From positions 32,088,023 to 32,152,022 of the forward strand of contig NC_092462.1 in the NCBI RefSeq assembly GCF_047495875.1: DNA of 64,000 bases, in the 5' to 3' direction. Numbering within the stretch: position 1 is the stretch's first letter; every line of letters begins with the position of its first letter. The notes under the pieces were generated by a model. It saw nothing but the letters and a program-made list of their open reading frames with translations. It ran no database searches and was not told where the DNA came from. A program made the translations under genes and the position numbers. This DNA is from Pithys albifrons albifrons (lineage: Eukaryota > Chordata > Aves > Passeriformes > Thamnophilidae). Positions 46,984 to 60,080 of the stretch are shown piece after piece.

Positions 46984-49900
46984 ACTAAGAGTATAACATA
47001 TTTCGAAGCAATAGAAATTTTATACACTATCTTCACTTATAATGTTGCCAGCCTGAAATATTCCTTACAGCAAAAGTAATAATTTCTATACTTTTTAAAG
47101 AAACATTTGTCTGCGTGAATTTTGAGCTCTTAGTATTAATGTTTTCAGCAATCTGCAATTCCTTGCCATTCTCTTTGCAGCACACAGTATGCTTCTTTAA
47201 AGTCTCAAGCCTTCAGCCACAACACATCATCAAACCTAGCAAGACTACTGTTGATCCCACACATCTGGAAACCATAGCTTCAGGAAAAAAACAAATTAAA
47301 CCAGACAAACCCAAAGCAAACAAACCAAGAACCAAACACAAAAACATCACCCTACCAAAAACCAATCAGAAATTCTCACTGCTAATTTTGTTTTGTCATA
47401 TGTAATACATATTAAAGTAATTTCATATATCAAAATTGCACTTCTAACTTTGCAGTTCATTTCCATTTTTATATGCTATGCACAATGGGGATTCAAACTG
47501 TCTCTCTTTTAAACAGTTAAAACAAACAAACAATTATCTGTCAGACAGGTTTTTTCTGCAACTAAAATGGACTTTAACTGATAAGAATTATGGTTTCTCG
47601 TGACTTTACAAACCAACATTTTATAAAAATAGGTATTTTTCTCTACCTTATAAACAATAGAGGGGAAATAAACCCAGGAAATTCTCATATTCATTTTTGT
47701 CACTGTTTCAAATTGTGTTATATGGCAAGAACATTTTAATTTCCATTAGCGAATGCTATCACTGAAGAGGAGGAATACTGATTATCCCATAAAAGACTTC
47801 TTCAGACTCCTGCAGCATTCTGCACTGCAGGTCCACACATCACTGGTCAAATGACTGTAGCAGTATGGATTTGATTAAGTATATTTCTTTGGAGTATTTT
47901 GATGTAGCACAATGAGAAGAATGCTCATGAATGACCTAGTAAGTGCCATGCTGGCCCATAAATTACTCCAAAACAGTCCCAACAGATGCCATAGCCCAAT
48001 CTTTCAGAAAATATGCAAAAGTAAATATTTCTGTACTTTACACTAAGTAAACAGGCAGTTGATTAGCTCCTGACATCTCAATACCCATAGGAATACATGC
48101 AGTAGTATCTGCCACCAAAAGCCATATATATAGAAACATTTATCCAAGATATAAAACAACAGATGGATACATACAGATACATTCCCTGCTGGCTGCCATC
48201 CAGGGTTATTATGTGGTGCAGGAGTCGACCTCCAGAGCTAGCCAGCTTGCCCTGCCTGTATTTATTCAGTAACATCAGCCCTGTGTTTGAGCTACGAGCC
48301 TCTCCTGTGGCAGCAAGCATGTCCTCGTTAAAAAGTCAGACAAGGTTAATTACCATTGTGTTTATTTATAAAGATGATCTGCAATGAGAAATATTAAATA
48401 CAGGTTGAACACCAGGTTGTTTGTTTAAGATTTCCATTGCTTTAGAAGTAGTGTTCTGTCTCGTGATCACAGCTAACAGAGCACAGTTCTTTTAGTTGAG
48501 AAGCTGAGTCACTCACTGTTGCTTTTTTTAATCAGAAATCAACATCCCCACAGCATATATTTTTCCCCTCATAGGCTATCTGTGTTGCTGGTTTGGGCAG
48601 TAACTGAATAGCTCTCAAATGCAGATGTATTACAGACCTATAAAACATTACCACAATTTACTGAGCCTGGTGAGGATGCTTTCGTTTCAGCTTTTGATTC
48701 AAATTCAGTACTGTGTCTGCCTCCTAGGGCCATGAAGCAAGTCTCTTTAAAGAGAGCTACAGATTTATTCTTCCACTTTGAATAAGTGAAAATGTGTTTT
48801 GTTGAAGCCTCCTGAGAGTAAATGGATTTCCTATAGAATCCCCTTTTGTTTATGCCTTTGATGAAAGCATTTGGCACTTGATGGTTCCCAGGCTATCCCC
48901 AGTTTAAAAAAGAAGAAATCAAGTGTGCTGAGGGTTAAAATATTTTCAACTAACCTCAAAGCAAACTTAAAATGAACAATTGCATCAGATGTCAAATTAT
49001 TATGGAAAAGCAGTGCTTACTGTCTCTCCTCTTCACTTTTAGACTGAGTATACTGTCTCATTTTGTTCTTAAAGCAGAGCTAAGGGGTGAACATATTCAA
49101 GTAGCCACCGGAAGTCCAAACCTTTTCCTCTCATTTTTATCATCTACTACTCTTTCCATTTCAATTTCTTCAGAAAATGATGCAAAAATTATTGAGATTA
49201 GAGGCAGGTGCTAAATCACCACAACAGCCCTAGATCAGAAAGAACTGCAGATTGAAACTTACTTAAACACAATGAACCTCCATTAGATTATTAAAGAGTT
49301 TGCTTTATGTTTCACTAGCCAAGTCTTTCAGAATAAAATTTCTAACAGACAGTTACTGATGCTATAAATACACAGAGGACAGAATAAATTGACACTACTA
49401 AAAGTCTTTATGTAGAGTTCATTAAGAGTAGCCAGGACTTTTGGTGAAAGAAACATTATTTACTGAAGCAGGGAAATATTAAATAAATCTTTTAGGACAG
49501 TACTAATTATTCATAATAATTTATCACAAATTAGCAAGCTCTTTAACACATAATACATCATCTACAAATCTCAGGACTACCTATTTACATTTGGAGTACT
49601 CAGGACTTTTTCCATTAATCATTTTGAGAAAGTAAAAACTTATATTTCTAATTCATTATAATTCTAATACTGAACTTAGCTTCTCTCTTCCTTCATTGCA
49701 CTTATAATTGTTGCTTTTTAAAAAAGAGATGGTGCAGTGATGGCAAATCCATCCTAACTAGCAGATATCCACCTGCTTTTATCACCTGTCACTGACCAGT
49801 AAAAACAACATTGTTCAAAGCCATTGGTTTTAGAGTCATTTGCAAAAATGCCACAGGCTTATGTTCTCTTATTTTGGACAAGTTTCTGTAGTTCAGTTAT

Positions 49901-49994
49901 TTCCCCACTCTATGTCTGAAATAACTTTTCCTTTCATGTACTTTGAAACAAAGCAACATAACTGAGGTCATAATTTCTAAGCTGCAAGAAATAA
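46984..49994. other. Non-coding stretch / possible 3' UTR
   Basis: If the preceding exon is real, its 3' UTR starts here. An A/C-rich stretch at about 47280-47370 gives a false open frame. Nothing else was recognised. Confidence 0.4.
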
Positions 49995-50100
49995 ACAAAT
50001 TAAGTATCATTTCTCATTTCATCCTCATATCAGCCTTCTGTGATACAGCTTAAACCCCCTGCCCAAAGACTACTGACATTCCCCAGTTTAGGAGTAAGAG
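49995..50100 (-). mobile_element. Possible MIR-like relic
   Basis: The words catttcatcctcatatcagcc and cattccccagtttaggag occur in the order and spacing of the catttaatcctcacaacaacc and atccccattttacagatgag blocks of reverse-complement MIR. The agreement is patchy. Confidence 0.28.
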
Positions 50101-51701
50101 CCATGCAATTTTATAGGCACAAACCATCACAGTGGTCCAGATGACAATCAAAATTATGCCATCCTTCCCTTCAGACAGCTTGGGTTCCCATCACTCCCAT
50201 TTGTAAATCACGAAGTCAGATATTCTGTAAAATGCCTTTACTTCTTCAGCTTAGTTTCCCACCATACTTAGCAAGTAAAAGCAATGCACAGGGAGGGCCT
50301 GTGCCCCAGTCCCAACATGGGCAAGTGATGAGTGTAGCACTTCTTATTTATAGTGGCAGTGAAAATAATTCATGGTATAATTCTGTAAAATGCAGAAACA
50401 GAAGAAAAGGAAGCCAGCATCTCAAAGGTACAGCAAATAAACCTATGAAGATATCAGCACAGCATAAAACATGTCTAATTTTCCTTTTGAAGCAAGAGTA
50501 CAAGGGAAGAACAATGGTCTGAAAGGAATAGCAGAATTAGTAAGAAATAAAGTGAATGTAATATCAGAAAAAAACCTAAATCAATTGTTTTCACCCTGTC
50601 AAGGATCAGATTGAAAGGTAATGTGGTAGAAGTTCATAAACCCCCCTGTGCTATAAAAAAAATGAGAGGAAAAAACCCCATTCACTGTCTTTTTTAAAAT
50701 AAGGGTTAAAGACAAACTAAGCTACCAGGGTAAGAGTAGTCAGAACAAACCAAAATACAATATGTAGGTAAATGCGATGCCACCAAATCATTTAACTATT
50801 CACATGTATGTTAGTTGTTGTGTTTAATTTGTTTCTTCTGTTTCATCATTTCTGTGCAGTTTTCTTTGTTGGTTTTGTTTTTCTTTGTTTGGCTTAGGCT
50901 TTTTTTTTTTTCTACATTAAGTTGGACAAATCTGTGCAAGAAAATGAATTAAATACAAAAACATTCCCTCTGCTTTGGGTAGTTCCTGAACCACATATTT
51001 AATCTGAAGGAGTACTCAGAGAATACCACCCTCACCACCACCCTGCTCTGCTCTGATGCTTTACCATGGTAACATTGTTAGGGAGAGAAGAATAAGCTTA
51101 GCACAGCTCTGAATTGGTCTGAAACATTTTTTTTCTGTAAGCAATCTTTTGGCAGCCCTATGCAAAGAAAAATGCACTTTCACTGGAGGATATCTCCAAA
51201 TCTGAAAAGCAACAATCTGAAAGCTACTTACTCAAGGAAAGCTCTTAAGCAACCGTTAATTATTTGCATCATTTTAACAAACAGTTATTAATAATGCTTC
51301 CTTTCTTCTTTTTTTTTTCTCCTACCATTTCCTCTTAGCCATCAAAAAATATGGCTCTTGCTACTGTCAGTTAGATAATGGGAAACTTAGATGCCTGCCT
51401 AGATGGCATTTCTTACTTTAATATATATGGAACCTGTTTTATGTCATGAAGAAAAACTAGGAGCAGGCATATTCTGGAAATACCTGGAAATATCTCAACA
51501 AACAAGTTCAGGCATACAAGGACTGCCCTTTTAGGAATAATCTTACCTGATGCAGCAAAGGAGTGTCACTGCTTCTCACTCACTCCCTGGTCCCAGTGTC
51601 ACAGAGGACAAAGACAAGCATACATAGAGGATGAACATTGCAGTTTATCTGTTCTTTTATGTTCTGCACAAAAGGTTCATGTTTTAAAGAAAATTGAATA
51701 G
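50101..51701. other. Non-coding stretch
   Basis: No gene or repeat recognised. T runs lie near 50870-50912 and 51307-51320. Confidence 0.5.
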
Positions 51702-51706
51702 AAATA
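51702..51706. repeat. 5-bp target duplication (left) of LTR
   Basis: The word aaata here is repeated exactly at 52330-52334. Confidence 0.75.
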
Positions 51707-52329
51707 TGTCCTAGTTCAGCAGGAGGGACCAGCTAACCCTGTGTGGGGGTGATCAAAGCTGTGTACTCTACCCCCTCTATTCATTCCCCAAGGACAATGG
51801 GCCATTAGCAGCAGCTGCTCAGGGAGCCATTATCACCTTCACACCCAGCCTGAGGGGGGCGGAGCTGCTAATGGGCCATCAACAGTTCAATACTCCCTGG
51901 CTCCCAGAGTTAGTCACCCATTGTGTGAGTTCCCGCCCAGGGGGAGGGACTGGGTGCTCTCTGAGGGTACATAAGTGGTGGGTAAGAAGACCTTGGGAAC
52001 TTCTCGTTGGATCCAGAGGAGCAGCAGGACCTCAACAGGAGGAGATCATCGCTCTCGCCCAGACCATAGCCCTTGCCTGCACCAACAGGTCTTTCATTTC
52101 CTTTTGCTCTGGACTTGGGGGAACCACAGGGGTCTCAGCACAAGGGCAAACAAACCCCCTTGGGTTTGTGCCTTAGGACACTGGGTTATACTGCTGGGGT
52201 TTTGTGAGTTGAATTTCCCTTTTGTGTCAGTGTTGTTATTGTAATATTATTATTTAATTTTAGCTCTGACTTATAATCTCTCTCGTGGTGAGTTCATTTC
52301 CCGTGCTGGTTTGCCTTTAAACCAGTACA
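51707..52329 (+). mobile_element. Solo LTR, same family as 36789-37497
   Basis: This 623-bp element begins TGTCCTAGTTCAGC and ends AAACCAGTACA, flanked by perfect 5-bp repeats aaata. It is more GC-rich than its surroundings, and its CpG content (for example ggggcggagctg, atcatcgctctcgcc) has decayed less than in the copy at 36789, suggesting it is younger. A TATA-like tacataa lies near 51968. The last 20 bases (gctggtttgcctttaaacca) match those of its sister LTR. No gag, pol or env adjoins it, so it is a solo LTR. The open frames inside it (51871-52244) are not genes. The 5-bp duplication suggests an ERVL-type integrase. Confidence 0.9.
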
Positions 52330-52334
52330 AAATA
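52330..52334. repeat. 5-bp target duplication (right) of LTR
   Basis: Exact copy of aaata at 51702-51706, directly after the terminal CA. Confidence 0.75.
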
Positions 52335-55300
52335 TTTTTCCTGGACTTTAAACTAGTACTGAGTAATATTTCAATCTGTGTAGTACCTGCTTAGTCATGT
52401 TCTCAAAGTATCTGTCAGTATAACTTTAGACAATGTTTAACAAACATTACCTTCCTGAATCAGGCTAGTAGCCAGAATATTTTATCTACTGATGACTAAA
52501 ACTGGATGTTTCTGAGGAAGGTACAAACTTAGAGAATAACATGTTCACAAGAGAAGACTTTCCCCGGGCCCCATTAACATTTCAGTACTCCAAATCTAAA
52601 CCATTTCTGCTCTGTGCCCCTTTGCCAAGTACCTCTGGCACTTTCATACCCAAGTATGAGCTAAAGCAAAGCTTCTGGCTACTTTCCAAATTAACAAGTT
52701 TCCAGTATCTAATAAAAAGACCAGGGAAAAGACTCTAAGAAATGGTTTCAAACAACTCTGTTTGCTGCGCTAGCAGCATATCTGCCTGGGGAGAAGCAGC
52801 CAACATATTACATTAATCTTTTTTTGGCAATTCATTTCTTCTGTCTCCTTTTTTGCCATGACTTTTCTCCACCTAAGGAGAGTGTCGTATCAGCCCAACT
52901 TAAAAAATAAATCCCATTACATCTTCTTGCCCTTCATGCTGTTCCTATCTTCTCTTTCTCCATTTGGTTCTGGATATCAACGTGACAACAGCAGCAGCCG
53001 TATACATTAGCTGAAAACATTTCAGTTGTAACTGATCTGAGACAGAGTAACTGTACTTATGTTCTCATTGTTAATTTGCAGTTCTCTCATCAGAGCTTCA
53101 GACAGAAAAAGATTTTTGCAGTTTTACAGATGAATTCCCTGCAATCTTGGTGTAACTTTACAAGTGGTTTCTGAGAAGTCAGTTTGTGCATTCACTGAGT
53201 AAGTCCTAGTACACAGCAGTAGTTATATGGAAAGGAGAACCATCAAAACAAACACTGGAGCAAAATGAACACAGATATTCCATATGGCAGGAATTCTCCT
53301 TTCCAATAGTCACAAACACAGCAAGATAACCACAAGTTTTAAACAGCCCAAAATGTAAATTGCACTTGTAATCAACTTCCTGCTCACCGATACATGGCTT
53401 TCCAGGCAGTTCTCAGTTTTTGATTGTCATCCTGATCCTACTGCATATGGAAGATATATTAGAGCAATTTTCTTTTAAAATCACTCCAGTGACTTTAAAT
53501 TTAATGTGGTTTTTATTTTGTTACACTTATCATTAAGCACAGGTACTGTTCATCCTGTAGTGGTACTTGACCTCATCGACTAATTACCAGACTATTTCTG
53601 GATCACTTAAGTTTGCAGTCATTACACACAGTTGTCAAGTTCAACAGAGCATGCTGTGAAGAAATTCAGACCACCTATGAACAAAGTTTCTGTAAATTCT
53701 AGAAGTTCATCAGCAACATGAAATGATGACTTTAGTCTCCAAAGGGAAAAAAACAAACCCAACAGCCTTTTTAAACAGCACCCAGAAACTGTCCTAGGAA
53801 TAATTAGGAAGACAGAATACAATACTATATAGTACAATTCCAATGCAATTGCCAGTTACTTCTTCACGTAATTCATAACAGGTACAGAAGTTTTGGGTAA
53901 GAACTCTGTTGGCATGTCATGCTTACTCAAAATTTCATAGAGGCAGGAGGGAGAGGGCATTCAGACTCTCTCCTTCTACAAATAGTGGCTGCAATTACAA
54001 AAGCTACCTGAGGCTTTCATTTTATGGTTCTGCATCTATCCCATTGAACAAGACTTCCTGCATTCTCTAGCTCATACACTTGTTTTCAACCACAAGAAAT
54101 AGTAAGCCAATTCTCCTTCTGAAATTGATGTAAAGAAGAAAAAAAATCACATTAAACAGCTATATTGCCTTCTGCTTGTGTGTGCCTGCCTGCAAGTTTG
54201 AATGGATCATAGGCTGGAATGTGTTTGATTTTATCACAAAGAAAGTTTGATGGTAATATTCATGTTCACCTCTACCAGGATACAGAGTCCAGCCAACAGA
54301 AATGCCTGCAGTTTTGGGAAATTATATGGATTGAGTAGAAAATCTTCCCTCATGCTCAAGAATGCCAGAAAACACCCTATTTTCTCTGTTATAGAGGACT
54401 TCCCTCCCTCTCTTTCACTGTGCACATCACAATCCTACCTGAGCCCAATAGCCAGGGACAGCCCCATTGATGAAGATGTTCACTTCAGCAACACTGAATC
54501 TGTTCTACTGTCAGGGAAAACAGACTGGTTTCACTCTCAGAAAACCTACACCACTGCTTAGGCCTCCTTGTCCAGACATGAAAGAGAAGTGCTACAGCTG
54601 GTTAAATAATTCTGCTCTGAAGATTAAGTAGGTAAGGCAGGCTGTCATGCTTCCCATTGCCCTGATAGCCATGCACTTTACAAAAGATGCCAAGTGCTAT
54701 TGCAAACATAGTTTGTACTTCCATGACAGTAAGTGCTTCTCTGTGTCCTTTCATTGCCACAGGCCAGTGCTTTTGATCCATCAGCAGTTCTCAGCACACA
54801 TTCCCAAGGGAAATTCTTTGAAATGTACCTTCATCTTGATCACTGACCTCAAGCTGGTCCTCACTGTAAGCACTAGTCCAAAGAGCTGCAGTTGCTTTGT
54901 GCAGAACTTTATCTGATTACCAGATTTCAAAGAAGCTAAACCCAGGCTAATCCACCACATAAAAGAGTCAAACTATTTTTAATGCACTTCTTTCTTTTAA
55001 AGCCTAACAAGGGACCTAAAATTCAGACCACAATTTAGCATAGCTTTTTTTCTGTCCCAGAGCCAATCTGCTACAGTTTATCACAGAAGATTATACTGTA
55101 TTAAGAATATTATTCTAGAAATAATAGAGCATTAGAAATACTTGAGGAAACTAAACATACATAAGGATCCAAGAAAAAAAAGCCAAATACAGGCAGAAGA
55201 TGAAAATGAACCAGCTTAATCTATTCATAAACAATTATCAGATATCACTTTGTTCTGATACAACTAATATGTCTTGCAAAGACATCAGCGTTTTATATTT

Positions 55301-58300
55301 TGCTCAAATTAATGACTAACAAAGACTTCATGTAAATGCTAATTCATTTATATACTCCATTTGACACAAGTTGCTTCACAGTCAACTGTGCCAATTCTTT
55401 TTAAAAAGGTAACATCTGCAACATAAAAAAATTATAAATGCTTATAATATATTGGGAGCTCCAGCTGTTGTGAGAATGAAGAAATCCTAATGATATCAGA
55501 AAGCAGGAATTATATTTCATTCACCCTTTTTACCATGGTGAAAAGTCAGTCAACATGATCCAGATGTTTGTTCTGGGTGTGAAAGAGTGTCTACTTGGTA
55601 AATATTCTCTGAGACACAAGCATTCTCTTTATAGTACTGAAATAATTGATTTAATTCAAAAGTAAAGAATTCAGAAGTACAGCATCCCTCTTCCATTACT
55701 CTTCAGGGTGGAGGACATGTTTTTTTCACATTTTGGTTCTTAACATAAAGTCTTAGGGAGTTATCCAATGGCCAAACAAATCAGAACAATAATGGTATAA
55801 GTAAATAATGAAACATTAGAAAGGCAAGTTAGGTTTTGTACCAAGTTGCATGAAATTCTGTTTTTTGGTAATACATGTCATTTGTCAATGGAGTTACAAC
55901 AATTTGTTTGTAATTATATTCAGTTCTATATGAGAATGATTCTGCCTCTCTTTTTAATGTGGAGAGAAATTGAAGTTTTGAGTGCCAGGCATATTGCAAC
56001 TACCCAAAATACTTTTTCTTCTTTTAAACCTTCTGCACTTACTTGCATCAAAGCCACTTATATCTGAGCTCATACACTTCCTGATCTCAGCCTCAGGAGT
56101 GTTTATGAATACAGAGAAGCACAGCATCCAGGGAGAGGAGAGCTGTCTCACCACAGACCCAACACGAGTCCACTGAGGTCATGAGCTATGAAAGCACCCT
56201 GCTCCTCTAGCCCAGCCCAGGCTTTAGGAAATACACCAAGCAGAGTCAGAGGTTGAACCAGTCATCAGCAGAGACACCAAGGCTGGCATTACAACAGAGC
56301 TTTAACATCACTACTCAGAAACAGCATGTGAAGTGATAAGTATTCCTGCGTACCAAAAAAGAGAGGGCAGTAAATAGCTTTACTTGCACTTGCATACAAG
56401 TTTACATAATTCATTGAATTATATTAGGATGACAAAGTATATATTTATAGCACTTCCCCCTTTCTTAATCTGTTTTACAATGCCAACTGAAAAAAAAAAG
56501 TCGCATATAATTTTTCATTGATTTCCCCAGCTAATAATCAAGGCTTCTGTGACATGGACAACCATCAGCAAAAAAAATATTGCAGCTCTTGATGCAGGAG
56601 AAACTACAGTATTTTTGCAACAGGACTGCTTCTTCTTAAACAAGCTTAGGATAAAAAAAAAAAATTAAACTGCAGGACCCAGACAGAAACACACAGGGAA
56701 AGTTCTGGCCTTGCCTGTTTTTGCTTTAGTCTCCGTGTTCCTACCTTAAAAACACAGTCATAAATTAAAAGTGGTTTATTATTATTTCTTTAAATGAAAG
56801 GGGTGATGATAACTTTGAAACATCCTCCCGCAGTGGACAATCCACTGTGATGTCTATAAAGTCTTCTCACCTCCAGCATACTGAAAATACAGTGCAAATA
56901 ATCAACTCATCAGACTGATGCTAATCTTCTGTGCAACACCTGATGTCAAAGACTTCACCAGTTGGAGAAAAATAATGTGAGCCACAAAATGAAGATATTT
57001 ATGGCTGCAGTTAACTGAGTCTTTATTGACAAATGCTCCTTGTGTACCTGCATTATGCACCAAATAGCAATTAGTCAGATCTGATCTTCAGATGCTATTT
57101 AAGAGAACATACTTGCAGTGGCCATTTATTTTACAAAGCAGAATTTATTGCCAAATGCTTCAGGTCCACAGAAGTTGTGACAGCATTTGCTCACTTCTGA
57201 CTTACAGGTTTGGAATAAATCACATTTCTGCAAAGCCTGAAACTTACCTGGACTCCTCTGTGAAGGGGTACCATCCATGGAACAAAACCTAAAAGCCTCC
57301 TGAATGCATCTAACTGAAACTTCCCTGAAGTGATCAGGAAACTAGAAATTATAATGAAGCTTTAATAATTATCATCCACCACAGTCATGGACTGGCAGTG
57401 AGAAGAGCTCATCGAGGAAGATGGACACTGATTGACCTCCATTTTGGTATGAAAAGGCTGTAACAGCACACTGGAGTTTGACTGGGGACAGGACAAGAAT
57501 GAACCCAAAATACTGACACCATGTTTAGAAAACTGGCTGGAGGTTCACAACTCAGCAAAAATGCAGGACATTTTAGGAAAATATCTAAAACACAGATGAA
57601 ATTCAAGCCATAAATTTCATTAAGAAGTCACAACAATTATGTCCTTTAAAAAAAATGTTCTTGAATAAGCTTCCAAAAAGAAAAGGCAGACAAAAAACCA
57701 CATTTAAGTTAAATACTACTTATTTATGAGGGGTTCAAGAATGTGTTGAACTGTTTTCTTGACTAATGGTTTCTTCAGAGATACTTAGACGAGGAAAAGT
57801 TAGAGTCCTTGCAAATCCATAGCTGTTATTTTATTTTAACATAGTTGTGAAGGCCATGTATCACAGCCTCACAGTTCAGAGCACAGAAACCACCATCCTA
57901 AGCCTTCATTACCACAGTTATCACAGTTATCAAATATAGCCCACGTTGCAGTTCACAGTGGACCACAAAATGATAGCTTCTGCAAAAACCATAGTGGTCC
58001 TCCATTTCCACTCACACTTGGTTTTGATCAAAATATTTGCAAGGAGCTTTGGCCACTTGAAGCCATGTACTGGAGATGATACTATACACAGCACACAATC
58101 CTGGAAAAAGGGACTACAGAAGTAGCAGTCCAAAGTGTCAGCACTGTACTCCCCACCTACCTTCCCACACTGCATGCTTTGTGCAGAAACACAAGGGACT
58201 TTTTCCTCCCCTCATTCACAGAGGTAGAGACGAGGAATTTTATTTAAAAGTCCAAGGAAAACCTGGTCATGGTAACCAGTCAACTATCAAGGACAGTATC

Positions 58301-59599
58301 ACACAGTCTATTATTAAAAGGTAAGCATTTGATTAACAAAGCAAATATTATAATCAGGAAAGAAATGCAAAACAATAGGAAAGTGAAATAGGCCAGGAAT
58401 AAAAACTCATTAAAATTGGCCATGTTTGGTACAAATATATTTCAACATCCCTTTTTCACCTTTATATTGTTGCCATACACAGACAGATTCTTTAGGGAGA
58501 TTCATTCAAAATAGGTGCTTCTTAGTTCTTACAAAACATATGTATAACACACATGACACTAGGGATGGTGTGGGAAAAAGGGAGAGAATGAGGAAGGAGG
58601 GAAGCAAAACTCTGCATTGTTTCTAAACATTCAGAGAAGTCTCCACAGGCAATATAACTTGGATCAAACAGGAAGTGGTTCTTCAGTTGCTGACACAGGA
58701 GAAGCCTGACACCAAGGTGATAGAAATGTTCAGTTTATCCCAGTCCTGTAAGCACTTTCTCTTGGCTGTTGACTAATTTCAGGACCTTTAGCCTCTGTCC
58801 TGCCAGGGCTCACGTTCTTTTCCCACCTAATGTCCTGGTTGGTCTAGAGCTTTATGGGTGACATAGGTCTTATTGCGACTTAGTCACAAAAGAAGGAAAG
58901 AAAAAAAAGAAAAAAAAATTGTTTGCATTTTCACCCATATCCATCCTTCATTTATGTGTTGACTTGTCCAGGCCTTTAGCACTGCCAAATGCTTACATTG
59001 AGGAGAGGACAGCATTAGACACATCAGTTGACGTCAACACTAAGTTTCAGAGTTAGTTTAGTAGTGTTCTCTGTCTTCTTATGGATTTTTACACTTCCTA
59101 AGTAGAGTATGGTAAAAATAAGTAAAAAGGAATTGAAACTACCTCCAGTGGTTTTTAAACTATGTTTTCTTTTATTGTTGCAAGTGTTTGAAATTTGTTT
59201 GCAAATAACATACAACACTGATTTGTGCACAACTTTGTAAAAGAAGACAATAAATTTCTCTTTTCCAAGACTAATAAGAATTGTAGCAGCATCACATAAG
59301 ATTGCAGATGATTTTTCATATGTATTATTGGAGTGTTGATGTTGGCTTCAAAAAACATATCATTATGGTTTATCTGAGCATGGGGTTGGAGGGCAAATCA
59401 CACCACCCTTTAACAACCTGCTGTTTCAAGGAATTAAACAGCGATTTTTTTCAAACCCCTTTGGTAAGAAAAGCAATAGAAAGCAAATATAAAAGCATGT
59501 CTATAAAAGAGGGGAGATGCTTGCTTAGGAAGTAGATAGAACAAGCACAGTCCTTATACATTCTTTTCAGTAAAATACCCAGAATATGCACCTACTTGG
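52335..59599. other. Non-coding stretch
   Basis: AT-rich sequence with no supported gene, RNA gene or interspersed repeat on either strand. On the minus strand a donor-like site near 57245-57251 borders a short open segment, but the acceptor is poor. A 9-bp tandem (acagttatc twice) lies near 57914. Confidence 0.5.
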
Positions 59600-60080
59600 C
59601 AGCTGATGTTAAGAACAGGGGGGAATTAAAATCTATCGTTCTGCACCTAATTGAATCACATTAAAAGAGAATAACATCCCAGGCAATTACAATCCTACTA
59701 ATGTAAAGGTCGGTTGAAATGATTGCAAGTACTAATTCAGCAAAACTCAATGCTCTTTCCATTTACTTAGAAATAGGTATTACCTTAATTATCCCCCATT
59801 AAAAAATACCCCATGCCTTATGGATTTAATTTTAGCAATGTGATTCTTTGATTTGAAATGCTTCTTTAAATATTTAAAATGAAATATTTTTCCTGATTTT
59901 GATATTAAACAATCCAAATATTTTCTTCAATAAAAAGTATTTTAGCCAATTTATTGTCTCATTTATATAGTATTAAAGTAATGCTTGTAAATAGTTTTTT
60001 CTTGGCATCCTTGTCATAGGGTTATGGTGCGCAAAATGTAATGACATTTTGCATCCTTAAAAGAGAGAGTTTGATTTTGC
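59600..60080. promoter_or_regulatory. Possible conserved regulatory element (guess)
   Basis: This repeat-free stretch is dense in homeobox-like words (cctaattgaat, caattacaat, ctaattcag, ccttaattatcc, tttaatttta) and ends with a small perfect hairpin (60031-60052). The even, complex AT-rich text with TAAT cores resembles deeply conserved vertebrate non-coding elements near developmental genes. There is no comparative evidence here. Confidence 0.2.
60031..60052. repeat. Short perfect hairpin
   Basis: The arms gcaaaatgt and acattttgc (9 bp) surround the loop aatg. It may simply be a palindromic factor site. Confidence 0.75.

Noticed and set aside
49870..49915. Another MIR-like scrap (acaagtttctgtagttcagt)
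   Set aside because: The match is too short and gapped to separate from chance.
36789..52329. A full provirus bounded by the two similar LTRs
   Set aside because: The LTRs are too different, the left flanking 5-mer does not pair with the right one, and the interior holds no gag, pol or env but contains unrelated DNA and a SINE.
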